Part shown: positions 53,532 through 61,911 of the stretch, one piece after another
Layout of the letters: each line of letters opens with the position of its first letter
Position numbering within the stretch: the first letter of the stretch is position 1
Origin: Nocardioides sp. cx-173
GTDB lineage: Bacteria > Actinomycetota > Actinomycetes > Propionibacteriales > Nocardioidaceae
Direction: 5' to 3'
Length of the DNA: 64,000 bases
Assembly: GCF_021117365.1 (NCBI RefSeq)
Contig: NZ_CP088262.1
Coordinates: forward strand, 3,722,501 to 3,786,500
The notes under the pieces: generated by a model
Databases searched by the model: none
Seen by the model: only the letters and a program-made list of their open reading frames with translations
What the model was told of the DNA's origin: nothing
Translations under genes and position numbers: made by a program

Positions 53532-56153
53532 CTACTCGGGGACCGGGACCGGGACTAGGGTCAGCGTGTCGGTGCTGGCGGCGAGGACCGCGTCGCGGGA
53601 GAACCGCCACGGCAGGGTCTCGCCGGCCGCCCAGAGGTCGGTCTGGTCGGTGTAGTGCCCGCTGAACGGGTGGCCGGAGACCCCGGTCAGGCTCACCCAC
53701 CGCGACGCGTCCAGGTCGCCGAGCGAGACCACCATCCGCATCGACGCGGCCGTGGTCACCTCGTAGCCCTCTCGCGCGTCCCAGCCGCTCGCGTCGACGG
53801 TGGCTGCGCCCCCGCCCACCTCCCAGCCGCCCCGGTCGACCAGACGCTCGACCGGCCAGACACCGGACTCGCCCAGGGGCCGGGAGCGCAGGTCGAGCTC
53901 GTGCAGGTCGCCCCAGGTCCACTCGCGGGGGGTCGGCGAGATCAGCGCGGTCAACTCGTCGCGCGCGCCGACGAGGGCCGCGCGCAGGATGTCGTCGCGG
54001 GTCTCCACGACGTCCTCGGTGGCGAGGTCGTCCCACCACGGCGACCCCGGCTCCTCGAGCAGCCTGGTGACGACGCTCATCCACCGGTTGCCGCCGTCGG
54101 GCCGCGACTCCTCAGGCAGCTCGTCGTGGAAGGTCCCCTCGAGCAGCTGGCGCCACACGACGTTGAAGTACGCGGCGGCCGCGCTGTCGGCCTGCTGCCG
54201 GAAGTCCCAGTCGTCCAGCAGGCGCTGGCCGTCGTCGGCGTACCCGGGCATCAGCCGCACCCCCAGCAGGTACGGCGTGAGCACCGGCGCGAGGGGGTTG
54301 CGGTCGTCGAGCTGCAGCGCCGCCATCTCGTCGACCGACAGCTCCCCCTCCTGCTCGAGCAGCCGGCGGATCCGCTCGGACCGGTAGCCCTGGTCCCAGT
54401 CGTCGCCGAGGAAGTAGGGGTAGTCGTCCTCGCCGATGACGGCCTGGTTGGCGGCGACGACGACGCCGCCCTCCGGGTCGAGCGCGCGGGGCAGGCCCTC
54501 GTAGGGCACGACCTCCCCGGTCCAGTCGTTCTCCGGGAGCCACCCGGCCGACGGAACCCGGCCGTCGTTGCCGGACCTGCGGATGGGCACCAGTCCCGAC
54601 GCCTGGTAGCCGATGTGGCCCGCGCGGTCGGCGTACACGATGCTCTGCGCGGGGGCGGCGAAGCCGGCCACGGCGGAGCGGAAGGAGTCCCAGTCGGTCG
54701 CCAGGTTGAGGGCCAGGATGGCGTCGGCCGTCGTGCCGGGCTGCAGCGCCGTCCAGGACAGCGCGACGGCGTACTCGTCCTCGCCGGGGGCCGGTCCCTG
54801 CCGCCGCGCGAGGTCGCCGACCTGGCCGACGACGCCGTCGACGTCGGAGACGAGCGGCCCGTGGTCGGTGGCCCGCACGGTCAGCTCCACGTCGTCGTCG
54901 CCGGCCACCTCGATCGTCTCGGTGCGCACGTGCAGCGGACGATCCCGTCCGTCGTAGTGCCAGGTGTCGCCGCGCACCCGCTCCACGAAGAGGTCGGTGA
55001 CGTCGGGGCCGAGGTTGGCGAAGCCCCAGGCGATGTCGGCGTTGTGGCCGATCATCACGCCCGGCACCCCGGCGAAGGTGAAGCCGGCGACGTCGAGGGG
55101 GCACTCGGGGCTCACGCGCCGGCAGTGCAGCCCCGTCTGCATCCAGACCCCGGGCAGGTCGACGCCGAGGTGCGGGTCGTTGGCCAGCAGCGGCTCACCG
55201 GTCGCGGAGTGCGCTCCGTCGACGACCCAGGCGTTGCTGCCCAGACCCTCGCCGCGGCCCAGCCAGGACGGCATCCGCCCCAGCCCTTCGCGCACGCGGG
55301 TCAGCGGCGCCTGCTGGTCGGCGGTGAACGCCGGGCGGCGCGGGTCGCGGGTGCCGCCGGTGGTGGCGTCCTGCTCGAACACCCCGTCCACCACGGCGCC
55401 CCGGTCGACGACCGGAGCATGCTCGTCGTAGGGGTAGGCCGGATACAGCTCGGCCGCGCGCTCCTCGCCCACGGCTCCGGCCACCAGGACCCGGTCGATC
55501 TCCTCGGCCATGTTGCCGCGCAGGTCCCACGCCATCGCCTTCAGCCAGGCGAGCGAGTCCACCGCACTCCAGTCCTCGGGGTGGTAGTCCAGGCCGCCGG
55601 CGTTGAGCGCGGTGTACTCCAGCGCGATCTCGGTGGGCGAGCTCTCGGCGAGGAACGCGTTGACGCCGCCGGCGTACGCCTCCAGCGCGGCGCGGGTGGC
55701 CGGCTCGATCAGGGCGAGCTCGCGCTGGGCCACGCGGCGCCAGCCCATGGTGCGGACGTAGGCGTCGCTCTCGACCGCGTCCTTCCCGAACAGCTCGGCC
55801 AGCCGCCCCGCCGTGGCGTGGCGACGGACGTCCATCTGGAAGAACCGCTCCTGCGCGTGCACGTAGCCCTGGGCCCGCACCAGGTCGAGCAGCGAGTCGC
55901 CGTAGAGCTGCGGGACGCCGTGCTCGTCGCGCACGACCTCGACCTCCGCGCCCAGGCCGGGCAGCGCCAGCTCGCCGGAGGTCTGCGGGAGCGGGCGGCG
56001 GACGAGCACCACGACCATCGCGAGCCCGGCGACGAGCGCCAGGACGACCAGCACGGCGACGTACGACGTGACGCGCGCCGCGCGCGGGAGGGCGAGGAAG
56101 GATGCCCACGGCCCGCGGGTGGTGGTGGTTTCCTCGGTCATGGCGGCACTCAT
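53532..56153 (-). CDS. Penicillin acylase family protein (Ntn hydrolase)
   Basis: 873 residues from the ATG at 56153. A membrane helix (about residues 28-50) anchors it outside the cytoplasm. The autocatalytic cleavage site and nucleophile Ser lie in GLGSNAWVVDG near residue 305. HNADIAWGFANLGPDVTDLF and YADRAGHIGYQASG are family blocks. Substrates of this subfamily include acylated amines, beta-lactams or acyl-homoserine lactones; the real one is unknown. Confidence 0.92.
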   Translation of the reverse strand: MSAAMTEETTTTRGPWASFLALPRAARVTSYVAVLVVLALVAGLAMVVVLVRRPLPQTSGELALPGLGAEVEVVRDEHGVPQLYGDSLLDLVRAQGYVHAQERFFQMDVRRHATAGRLAELFGKDAVESDAYVRTMGWRRVAQRELALIEPATRAALEAYAGGVNAFLAESSPTEIALEYTALNAGGLDYHPEDWSAVDSLAWLKAMAWDLRGNMAEEIDRVLVAGAVGEERAAELYPAYPYDEHAPVVDRGAVVDGVFEQDATTGGTRDPRRPAFTADQQAPLTRVREGLGRMPSWLGRGEGLGSNAWVVDGAHSATGEPLLANDPHLGVDLPGVWMQTGLHCRRVSPECPLDVAGFTFAGVPGVMIGHNADIAWGFANLGPDVTDLFVERVRGDTWHYDGRDRPLHVRTETIEVAGDDDVELTVRATDHGPLVSDVDGVVGQVGDLARRQGPAPGEDEYAVALSWTALQPGTTADAILALNLATDWDSFRSAVAGFAAPAQSIVYADRAGHIGYQASGLVPIRRSGNDGRVPSAGWLPENDWTGEVVPYEGLPRALDPEGGVVVAANQAVIGEDDYPYFLGDDWDQGYRSERIRRLLEQEGELSVDEMAALQLDDRNPLAPVLTPYLLGVRLMPGYADDGQRLLDDWDFRQQADSAAAAYFNVVWRQLLEGTFHDELPEESRPDGGNRWMSVVTRLLEEPGSPWWDDLATEDVVETRDDILRAALVGARDELTALISPTPREWTWGDLHELDLRSRPLGESGVWPVERLVDRGGWEVGGGAATVDASGWDAREGYEVTTAASMRMVVSLGDLDASRWVSLTGVSGHPFSGHYTDQTDLWAAGETLPWRFSRDAVLAASTDTLTLVPVPVPE

Positions 56154-56221
56154 TGTGCCGTGTCGTAACATTGGCAGTCGCCAGGGCGGAGTGCCAGATC
56201 CGCGCCATCGAAGGAGACCCC

Positions 56222-56521
56222 GTGCCGACCTACCAATACGCCTGCACCGAGTGCGACCACACCTTCGAGCAGGTCCAGAAGTTCTCCGACGACGCGCTCA
56301 CCGAGTGCCCGCAGTGCCAGGGCCGGCTGCGCAAGCTCTTCAACGCCGTGGGCGTGGTCTTCAAGGGCTCCGGCTTCTACCGCAACGACAGCCGCTCGAC
56401 CAGCACCTCGACCGACGCTCCGGCCGCCAAGACCGAGAGCAGCTCGGACACCAAGACCGAGACGAAGACCGAGAGCAAGCCCAAGGCCGACGCGAAGCCG
56501 GCCGCCACCGCCTCCTCCTGA
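56222..56521 (+). CDS. FmdB-type zinc-ribbon protein
   Basis: 99 residues, GTG start. The N-terminal zinc ribbon has CTECDHTFEQ and CPQCQGRLRKLF; GVVFKGSGFYRND is the FmdB/CxxC signature. The C-terminus is a disordered Ser/Thr/Lys/Glu-rich tail. Regulatory role suggested for the family; unproven. Confidence 0.9.
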   Translation: MPTYQYACTECDHTFEQVQKFSDDALTECPQCQGRLRKLFNAVGVVFKGSGFYRNDSRSTSTSTDAPAAKTESSSDTKTETKTESKPKADAKPAATASS

Positions 56522-56571
56522 CCCTGTGGAGAGCGGGACCGTCCGCCCGCGTCCTCGCCTAGCGTCGGGGG

Positions 56572-57225
56572 ATGGACTCCTCCTCCGCTGACCGACCGGG
56601 CCGCGCTCGCCTGGGCGACGGCCTGCGGCAGGCCCGCCGCGCCGTGCTGCGGCGGCGCCGGCCGCTCGCAGCACTGCTGGTCGCCGTCGCGGTCGCGGCG
56701 GGGCTGCACGCCGCCACGGCTCCCCCACCCGCGACCGTCGAGGTCCCCGTCGCCGCCCACGACCTGGCCGCGGGCACGGTGCTCGACGGGCAGGATCTGG
56801 TCCGGGTCGCCTTCGCCCCGAAGTCGGTGCCCGACGACCTCGCCGAGGACCCGGTGGGGCGCACGCTCGCCGGGCCCCTGCGCCGTGGGGAGCCGCTCAC
56901 CGCGGTCCGGCTGGTCGGGCCGGCCCTCACCGACGGCCGCCCGGACCTGGTCGCGACTCCGGTCCGGCTGCCGGACCCGGGCATGGTGGGGCTGCTGTCG
57001 GTCGGAGACCGGATCGACCTGGTCGCCGCCGACCCGCAGGCGGGCGACGCCGAGGTCGTGGCCCGCGACGTCCCGGTCCTGGCCCTGCCGGCCGACGACG
57101 GCGCGGCCGCGGCGAGCGGCCTCCCGGGGCGCCTGGTCGTGGTCGGCGCGGATCCCTCGGAGGTCGGCGCACTCACCGCAGCCGCGGTCCGCACCGTCGT
57201 GACATTCACCTGGACCCAGGGCTAG
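56572..57225 (+). CDS. SAF-domain protein (CpaB/RcpC-like)
   Basis: 217 residues with an N-terminal basic stretch and one helix (LAALLVAVAVAAGLHAA). The SAF domain follows (VEVPVAAHDLAAGTVLDGQDL, split, about residues 56-115), then an RcpC-like part (MVGLLSVGDRIDLVAADP). CpaB proteins belong to Flp/Tad pilus assembly, but no other pilus gene is nearby, so it may be a stand-alone envelope protein. Confidence 0.8.
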   Translation: MDSSSADRPGRARLGDGLRQARRAVLRRRRPLAALLVAVAVAAGLHAATAPPPATVEVPVAAHDLAAGTVLDGQDLVRVAFAPKSVPDDLAEDPVGRTLAGPLRRGEPLTAVRLVGPALTDGRPDLVATPVRLPDPGMVGLLSVGDRIDLVAADPQAGDAEVVARDVPVLALPADDGAAAASGLPGRLVVVGADPSEVGALTAAAVRTVVTFTWTQG

Positions 57226-57277
57226 CGTCGAGAGATCGGTGGGTGAACGCCCGCCTCTCGGCAGCTAGGAGCACACC

Positions 57278-57658
57278 ATGAGCGGCTTCAAGAACTTCAT
57301 CCTGCGGGGCAACCTCGTCGACCTCGCGGTCGCGTTCATCATCGGCAGCGCGTTCGCCGCCGTCGTGACCGCCTTCACCCAGATGCTGTTGTCGGCGATC
57401 GCCCGGGTCTTCGGCGGCAGCCAGCCGAACTTCGACGAATACGCCCCGGGCGACGTCGAGGTCGGACCGTTCCTCACCGCCCTCGTCGCGTTCCTCATCC
57501 TGGCCGCGATCGTCTACTTCTTCATCGTGACGCCCTACGTCGCCGCCAAGGAGCGGTTCTTCCCCAGCCCCGAGCCGGGCACGCCCGAGGACGTCAAGCT
57601 ACTGCAGGAGATCCGCGACCTGCTCGCGAGCCAGGCGCAGGGCCCGCCCCGCCCGTGA
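57278..57658 (+). CDS. mscL: Large-conductance mechanosensitive channel
   Basis: 126 residues. NFILRGNLVDLAVAFIIGSA is the TM1 signature; TM2 is FLTALVAFLILAAIVYFFIV, and the charged C-terminal helix follows. Acts as an osmotic emergency valve. The length fits the family. Confidence 0.94.
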   Translation: MSGFKNFILRGNLVDLAVAFIIGSAFAAVVTAFTQMLLSAIARVFGGSQPNFDEYAPGDVEVGPFLTALVAFLILAAIVYFFIVTPYVAAKERFFPSPEPGTPEDVKLLQEIRDLLASQAQGPPRP

Positions 57659-57679
57659 CGGCTGCTGCGCGACGACGCG

Positions 57680-57880
57680 TCAGCCCCCGTGGTGCGGCGG
57701 CACCTGCGCCTTGAGCCAGGCCTCGTTGTCGTCGGCCCCCGGGGGGTCCTGCTCGTCGCTGGTCGTGTCGGGCAAGGTGTCTCCGAAGACCGCCTCGAGG
57801 CGGCGCCGGCGCTGCCAGGCGCTCTCCGCGCGAGGCTCGGGCCCCTCGCCGGTCGCGGGGTCGGTCGTGGGGTCGCTCAT
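57680..57880 (-). CDS. Small charged protein coupled to the LCP gene
   Basis: 66 residues (SDPTTDPATGEGPEPR at the start). The ATG overlaps the stop of the upstream LCP gene (ATGA). It contains AWQRRRRLEAVFGDTLPDTT and a Pro/His-rich end. No membrane segment or recognised family. Translational coupling supports it. Confidence 0.65.
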   Translation of the reverse strand: MSDPTTDPATGEGPEPRAESAWQRRRRLEAVFGDTLPDTTSDEQDPPGADDNEAWLKAQVPPHHGG

Positions 57881-59070
57881 GCGCAGAGACCGGCCGCCTC
57901 GCGGGCGGCCGCCTCCTCCTCGTCGTCGCTCCGGTCGGGACGCGTGCCGGGGCGGTCGCCGGACCCGGGGACGTTGCCGGCGTTGATCGAGCCGCGGCTG
58001 AGGCGCTTGGTGAGCGGCTCGTCCTCGCGCACCTTGCGCCATACCTTCTGCGCGTCGGGGCGCCACACGACGCGGCCCTCGTACCCGGCGCGGGTGTCGT
58101 AGGCCCACGGGACGGTCAGGAACTTGATGTTGTCCAGGCCGATGCCGCGAAAGCCGAGCCCGAGCTTGCCGATCTTGAAGACGCCCTTGAGCCCGGGGTC
58201 GACGATGAGCGACTTGGTCGCCGCGTCGAGGAAGGCCACCACGCGGTCGAGGCGGGCGAGCGTGCCGCCGGAGACGACCTTCTTGGCCATCGCCGCCACG
58301 AACGCCTGCTGGCGCTGGATGCGGCCGATGTCGGAGCCGTCGCCGAGCGTGTAACGCGCGCGGACGTAGTTGAGCGCCTCCTTGCCGCGGATCTCGCGGG
58401 TGCCGGCCGGGATGTTGATCCCGTGGGCGGGGTCCTCGATGTCCTCGGGGATGCAGACCTCGACCCCGTCGATGGCGTCGACCATGTCGCGGAAGCCCGC
58501 GAAGTCCACGACGACGAAGTGGTCGATCCGGACGTCGGTCAGCTGCTCGAACTGCTGGATCGTGCACGCCGGGCCGCCCAGCGCGAAGGCGGTGTTCCAC
58601 ATCTGGTTCTCGCCGCCCGGGATGGTGTTGCCGTCCTCGTCCTCGCAGTCGGGACGCGTCACCAGCGAGTCGCGCGGGATGCTCACGCCGTACGCGTGCT
58701 CCCGGTCGGCGGACAGGTGCATCAGGATCGTGGTGTCGGAGCGCGCGCCGTCGCCGGTCAGGCCGTCGATGTTGTTGCCGGCGCCCTCGCGACTGTCGGA
58801 GCCCATCACCAGGATGTTCAGCGGCTCGCCGGGGCCCTCGTCGACCTTGTCCGGGCGGTTCGAGAGCTGGTCGCTCGGGTCGAGCACCGTGAGGTTGTCG
58901 GAGAGGTGACGGGCGATGAACACCACCGAGAGTCCCGTGACCATGCCGAGCACCACGAGCGTCGTGATCAGCACCCGCGCCACGACGTGACGCTTGGGGG
59001 AACGTCCCCGGCGGCGGCCACCCTGCGGGGTCGGCGACTCCGACTCAGCAGGCTGCTGCTCGTCGGACAT
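57877..59070 (-). CDS. LytR-CpsA-Psr (LCP) family cell-wall ligase
   Basis: 397 residues. A basic cytoplasmic N-terminus, one helix (VLITTLVVLGMVTGLSVVFI) and the LCP domain (residues 85-320). Key motifs: VMGSDSREG, GARSDTTILMHLSADREHAY, SIPRDSLV, and NYVRARYTLGDGSDIGRIQR (Arg/Asp pyrophosphate-lipid ligands). LCP enzymes attach polymers such as arabinogalactan or teichoic acids to peptidoglycan. Confidence 0.93.
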   Translation of the reverse strand: MSDEQQPAESESPTPQGGRRRGRSPKRHVVARVLITTLVVLGMVTGLSVVFIARHLSDNLTVLDPSDQLSNRPDKVDEGPGEPLNILVMGSDSREGAGNNIDGLTGDGARSDTTILMHLSADREHAYGVSIPRDSLVTRPDCEDEDGNTIPGGENQMWNTAFALGGPACTIQQFEQLTDVRIDHFVVVDFAGFRDMVDAIDGVEVCIPEDIEDPAHGINIPAGTREIRGKEALNYVRARYTLGDGSDIGRIQRQQAFVAAMAKKVVSGGTLARLDRVVAFLDAATKSLIVDPGLKGVFKIGKLGLGFRGIGLDNIKFLTVPWAYDTRAGYEGRVVWRPDAQKVWRKVREDEPLTKRLSRGSINAGNVPGSGDRPGTRPDRSDDEEEAAAREAAGLCA

Positions 59071-59214
59071 CTACACCTCTGGTCGTGGGGTCGCGTTCGC
59101 CGTGGCGAAGATACGTGTGATAGCCAAATTGTCGCCGTGACCGGCGAGTAGGCCAAACCCTCGACCGTCCGAGTGGCCGTGACAGGATGTGCGCCGACGT
59201 CCGAGCACGTCGAT

Positions 59215-59290
59215 GCCCCAGTAGCTCAGCGGATAGAGCAGCCGCCTCCTAAGCGAAAGGTCGCAGGTTCGACTCCTGCCTGGGGCACCA
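59215..59290 (+). tRNA. tRNA-Arg (anticodon CCT), weakened anticodon stem
   Basis: Acceptor GCCCCAG/CTGGGGC, D arm GCTC/GAGC and T arm GCAGG/CCTGC pair perfectly and CCA is encoded. The loop CTCCTAA gives anticodon CCT at 59248-59250. The anticodon stem GCCGC faces GCGAA, so positions 27-43 and 28-42 do not pair; only three base pairs remain. The 3' end is duplicated beyond the insertion sequence. Confidence 0.88.
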
Positions 59291-59291
59291 C
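59276..59291 (+). repeat. 16-bp direct repeat flanking the IS (left copy)
   Basis: CTGCCTGGGGCACCAC, the 3' end of tRNA-Arg plus one base. An identical copy lies directly at the other side of the element. Confidence 0.9.
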
Positions 59292-59314
59292 TGTGATGTC
59301 TCAGGACATCGGCG

Positions 59315-59346
59315 ACACCCGGACCTGCGAACGCAGGTCCGGGTGT
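59315..59346 (+). terminator. Hairpin terminator near the left IS end
   Basis: Perfect 14-bp arms (ACACCCGGACCTGC and complement) with a GAAC loop, then TGTTTATTTC. In the plus direction it is a classical intrinsic terminator and would stop tRNA-Arg transcripts from entering the transposase antisense. Confidence 0.8.
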
Positions 59347-59349
59347 TGT

Positions 59350-60567
59350 TTATTTCGGGGTTCGCCGGGTGGGGCCTTTGGGTGCTCCGGTGGGCTGGTA
59401 GTCGCGGCTCGGGTCGAGGATCAGTTCTCGTAGGAGCTCGCCGGTGGCCGCGTTGAGGATCCTGATCTGGAGGTCCTGGACGAGCAGGATGACGCAGGTT
59501 CCGGCGTGGGTTCGGCCGACGCCGATGTGGTGCAGACGGCTGTTGTGGCGCAGCGTGACCGAGCCGGCTTTGTCGACGCGGTCGTGTCGAACCCGCTCGT
59601 GGGTCTCGGGGTCGGTGGCCGGACCCGGCAGGGCTTTGGGCATCGAGTCGTAGAGCGTTGCCGGGGTCGCCCGGTGGGGCAGCGAGCGGTGTGGTCGCTG
59701 GTGGTTGTACTGGTCGAGGAAGAGGTCCAGGAGTGCCTGCAGCTCGACGATCGTGGTCGGCTGGGCGGGCTGGGCGCGCAGCCACTTCTTCATCGTCTGC
59801 TGGAACCGCTCGGCTTTGCCGCAGGTGGTGGGGTGGCCGGGGCGGGAGTTCTTCTGGACGACGTGACGTCGTCGTAGCTCGTCTTCGAAGCTGTTGCGGC
59901 CGCCGCGTCCTCCGGCGAATCTGACGGTGTAGACCATGCCGTTGTCAGTGAGCGTGGACGCGGGGATCCCGTGCCGGGCGAGGGCTTCGCGGAAGGTTGT
60001 GACCACGATCGGGGTGGTGATCCGCGGGTGTGCGCTCACGTGCAGCGCGTAGCGGGTGCAGTCGTCGAGCCAGGTGATGATCTCCGCGTCCGCGCCGGGG
60101 CGGGCGTCGGGACGGGTGAGCCGGTAGTGGGTGAAGTCGGACTGCCAGGTCTCGTTTGGCATCGCGGCCTGGAAGCGGATGTAGGAGGACTTGGGTCGCT
60201 TCTTGGGCTCGGGGGTGACCAGTCCGGCCGCGGTGAGGTGACGGCTGATGGTCGACCTGGACACCCGGTGTCCGTGCTGGTGCTCGAGGTGCCAGGCGAT
60301 GGTTTCGGGTCCGGCGTCCAGGCCGGCCTCGGTCAGCTCCTTGCGGATCCGGGCGATCAGGTCGACCAGCTCGGCTGCGAGGGCGTTGGGGGAGGTCTTG
60401 GGGCGCCGGGAGCGGGGTTCCAGTGCGGTGTCGCCCTCGTAGCGGGCCTTGAGCTTGTAGACCCAGGCGCGATGCACGCCGTAGCGGGCGGCGACCTCGG
60501 CAGGGGTCTGGTTGTCGACGAACAGAGCGGTGATGACCAGGCGGGCCTTCGACGTGGGCTGCGACAT
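59350..60567 (-). CDS. IS481-family transposase
   Basis: 405 residues. An N-terminal HTH (TPAEVAARYGVHRAWVYKLK), a second HTH (VSRSTISRHLTAAGL), and an rve DDE domain: Asp in TWQSDFTHYRL, Asp in STLTDNGMVYTV, Glu in GKAERFQQTMKKWL. All three acids are present and there is no frameshift, so it should be active. Confidence 0.95.
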   Translation of the reverse strand: MSQPTSKARLVITALFVDNQTPAEVAARYGVHRAWVYKLKARYEGDTALEPRSRRPKTSPNALAAELVDLIARIRKELTEAGLDAGPETIAWHLEHQHGHRVSRSTISRHLTAAGLVTPEPKKRPKSSYIRFQAAMPNETWQSDFTHYRLTRPDARPGADAEIITWLDDCTRYALHVSAHPRITTPIVVTTFREALARHGIPASTLTDNGMVYTVRFAGGRGGRNSFEDELRRRHVVQKNSRPGHPTTCGKAERFQQTMKKWLRAQPAQPTTIVELQALLDLFLDQYNHQRPHRSLPHRATPATLYDSMPKALPGPATDPETHERVRHDRVDKAGSVTLRHNSRLHHIGVGRTHAGTCVILLVQDLQIRILNAATGELLRELILDPSRDYQPTGAPKGPTRRTPK

Positions 60568-60591
60568 GGCCGAGCATCGAGCCTCCTGAAG

Positions 60592-60660
60592 CTGTCGCCA
60601 ATGACCCGAGACAGGTGTCGCCTATGTCTTGAGACATGTGTCGCCGATGTCCTGAACCAG
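60592..60660. repeat. Three 23-bp subterminal iterons of the IS
   Basis: Units start at 60592, 60615 and 60638, each beginning (C/G)TGTCGCC-A/T/G-ATG. The outermost one overlaps the right inverted repeat; the left end carries only one such unit. They are probable transposase binding sites. Confidence 0.75.
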
Positions 60661-60664
60661 AACA

Positions 60665-60680
60665 CTGCCTGGGGCACCAC
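60665..60680 (+). repeat. 16-bp direct repeat flanking the IS (right copy)
   Basis: Identical to 59276-59291; target-site duplication. Confidence 0.9.
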
Positions 60681-60746
60681 CGGACCCGTGGAGCGGTCAC
60701 CTGGCTGCGGCGCCCGAAGCGCAGGCTCCGAGCCGCGACGTGCGCT

Positions 60747-61127
60747 CTAGACCCGGGACCCCCACAGGTAGCCCGCCAACGCGAGGGCGACACCGGCCAC
60801 GAGCACGCCGAACCCGTAGCCGAACGCGTGGACCACGCGCCCCTCGCGTGCCAGCTGCACCGTCTCGTAGCTGGCCGTGCTGAAGGTGGTGTAGCCCCCC
60901 AGCAGGCCGGTCCCCACCACGGCGCTCACGTCGGTATCCGCGATGCGGCTGACAATCAGGCCGGTGAGGAACCCGAGCGCAAGTGAGCCGGTGAGGTTGA
61001 TGACGGCGGTGGACCAGGGGAACCACGAGTCGTGGGTGCGCGCCTTGATCGCGCCGTCCACCACGTAGCGCAGCGCGGCGCCCACCCCGCCCCCGAGGAC
61101 CAGGAGGAGGAACAGCCCGGCGGTCAT
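60747..61127 (-). CDS. crcB: Fluoride channel subunit FluC/CrcB (copy 1)
   Basis: 126 residues with four helices. GGGVGAALRYVVDG at the N-terminus, and VGTGLLGGYTTFSTASYE carries the Phe-box and central Na+ site residues. Works with the adjacent paralogue, presumably as a heterodimer exporting F-. Confidence 0.93.
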   Translation of the reverse strand: MTAGLFLLLVLGGGVGAALRYVVDGAIKARTHDSWFPWSTAVINLTGSLALGFLTGLIVSRIADTDVSAVVGTGLLGGYTTFSTASYETVQLAREGRVVHAFGYGFGVLVAGVALALAGYLWGSRV

Positions 61128-61567
61128 GGCGCCTCCCCCGGTGACTGATCGCCGCGTCGGCGGCCCCGCCCGCCGGCCACGATCCCGGCGATGGTCGCCG
61201 CGGCGCCCAGCGAGACCGTCATCACGGCATAGAGCAGCCCCACCACGAGCTGCCCGTCGTCGAGCAGCACCGCCGTGTCGGTCGCCAGCGAGCTGTAGGT
61301 GGTCAGCCCGCCACAGAAGCCCGTGCCGAGCAGGAGCTTCAGGCGCGCGGTGGTCACGGGTCCGGGGTCCCGACGGGTCAACGCCTCGTAGAGGTAGCCC
61401 AGCAGGAAGGCGCCCAGGAGGTTGACCACGGGAACCACTACCGGGACGCCGTCGAGGTCGGAGACGGCCAGCGAGAGCCCCTCCTGGGCGCCGGCGCCCA
61501 CGCCGCCACCCACCAGCACCAGTCCGATGGAGGAGGTACGCAGGTAGGCCGGTCTGCTCGTGCTCAC
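61124..61567 (-). CDS. crcB: Fluoride channel subunit FluC/CrcB (copy 2)
   Basis: 147 residues, four helices. GTGFCGGLTTYSSLATDT is the channel signature but has Tyr where copy 1 has Phe in the TTxS motif, and the usual GxxxRY segment is replaced by GVGAGAQEGL, lacking the Arg. Such diverged partners occur in heterodimeric Fluc pairs. It overlaps copy 1 by ATGA. Confidence 0.9.
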   Translation of the reverse strand: MSTSRPAYLRTSSIGLVLVGGGVGAGAQEGLSLAVSDLDGVPVVVPVVNLLGAFLLGYLYEALTRRDPGPVTTARLKLLLGTGFCGGLTTYSSLATDTAVLLDDGQLVVGLLYAVMTVSLGAAATIAGIVAGGRGRRRGDQSPGEAP

Positions 61568-61911
61568 TGCGCCTCCCCATAGCCGCTGACCGTGGGGGGC
61601 CGTTGCTCGGTGGACGGGCCCTCACCACGGCGCCGAGCGGGTGGTCCTCGACGCCCCCGTTGCCTAGCGTCCCAGACGACTGGCGCAGCGGGACCGAGGT
61701 GGTGCATGGAGATGCAGGGCGTCCGGGTGCGGTCCTGGACGTGGTCGCGGGCCCGGGGGGTACGGCACGCCTCCCCACTACCACATATCGGACTGTTTGC
61801 GAATAGAGGCTCGTGACTCTCTGAATCCGGGCCCGCCGGCTCTGCTGACGCCATCGGAAGCCAACTAGACCGGTAGCCGGCCCCGTTTCCCCAGCAGAAG
61901 GCGTCGACGCC
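61568..61911. other. Intergenic region, divergent promoters
   Basis: A 344-bp gap between the fluoride-channel pair and ureA. No convincing gene. The part near 61780-61830 is less GC-rich (ATATCGGACTGTTTGCGAAT) and may hold the ureA promoter. A fluoride riboswitch was looked for and not convincingly found. Confidence 0.4.

Larger units (their letters stand above)
59292..60664 (-). mobile_element. IS481-family insertion sequence, complete
   Basis: 1373 bp. The ends begin TGT and share TCAGGACATCGGCGACAC as inverted repeats about 10 bp inside each terminus. One transposase gene, an internal hairpin near the left end, and three 23-bp iterons at the right end. Perfect 16-bp direct repeats flank it, so the insertion is recent and probably intact. 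Confidence 0.9.

Noticed and set aside
59276..60680. Integrase-type attL/attR pair at tRNA-Arg
   Set aside because: The repeats abut the IS ends exactly and the only recombinase is a DDE transposase, so a target-site duplication explains them.
61568..61640. Fluoride riboswitch upstream of the channel genes
   Set aside because: Some short matches (GCAACGGCC, GGTG) occur, but the conserved pseudoknot order and the 3' element could not be laid out.
61592..61816. Small plus-strand frames between the fluoride-channel genes and ureA
   Set aside because: No ribosome binding site, no family, and two different frames are equally open.
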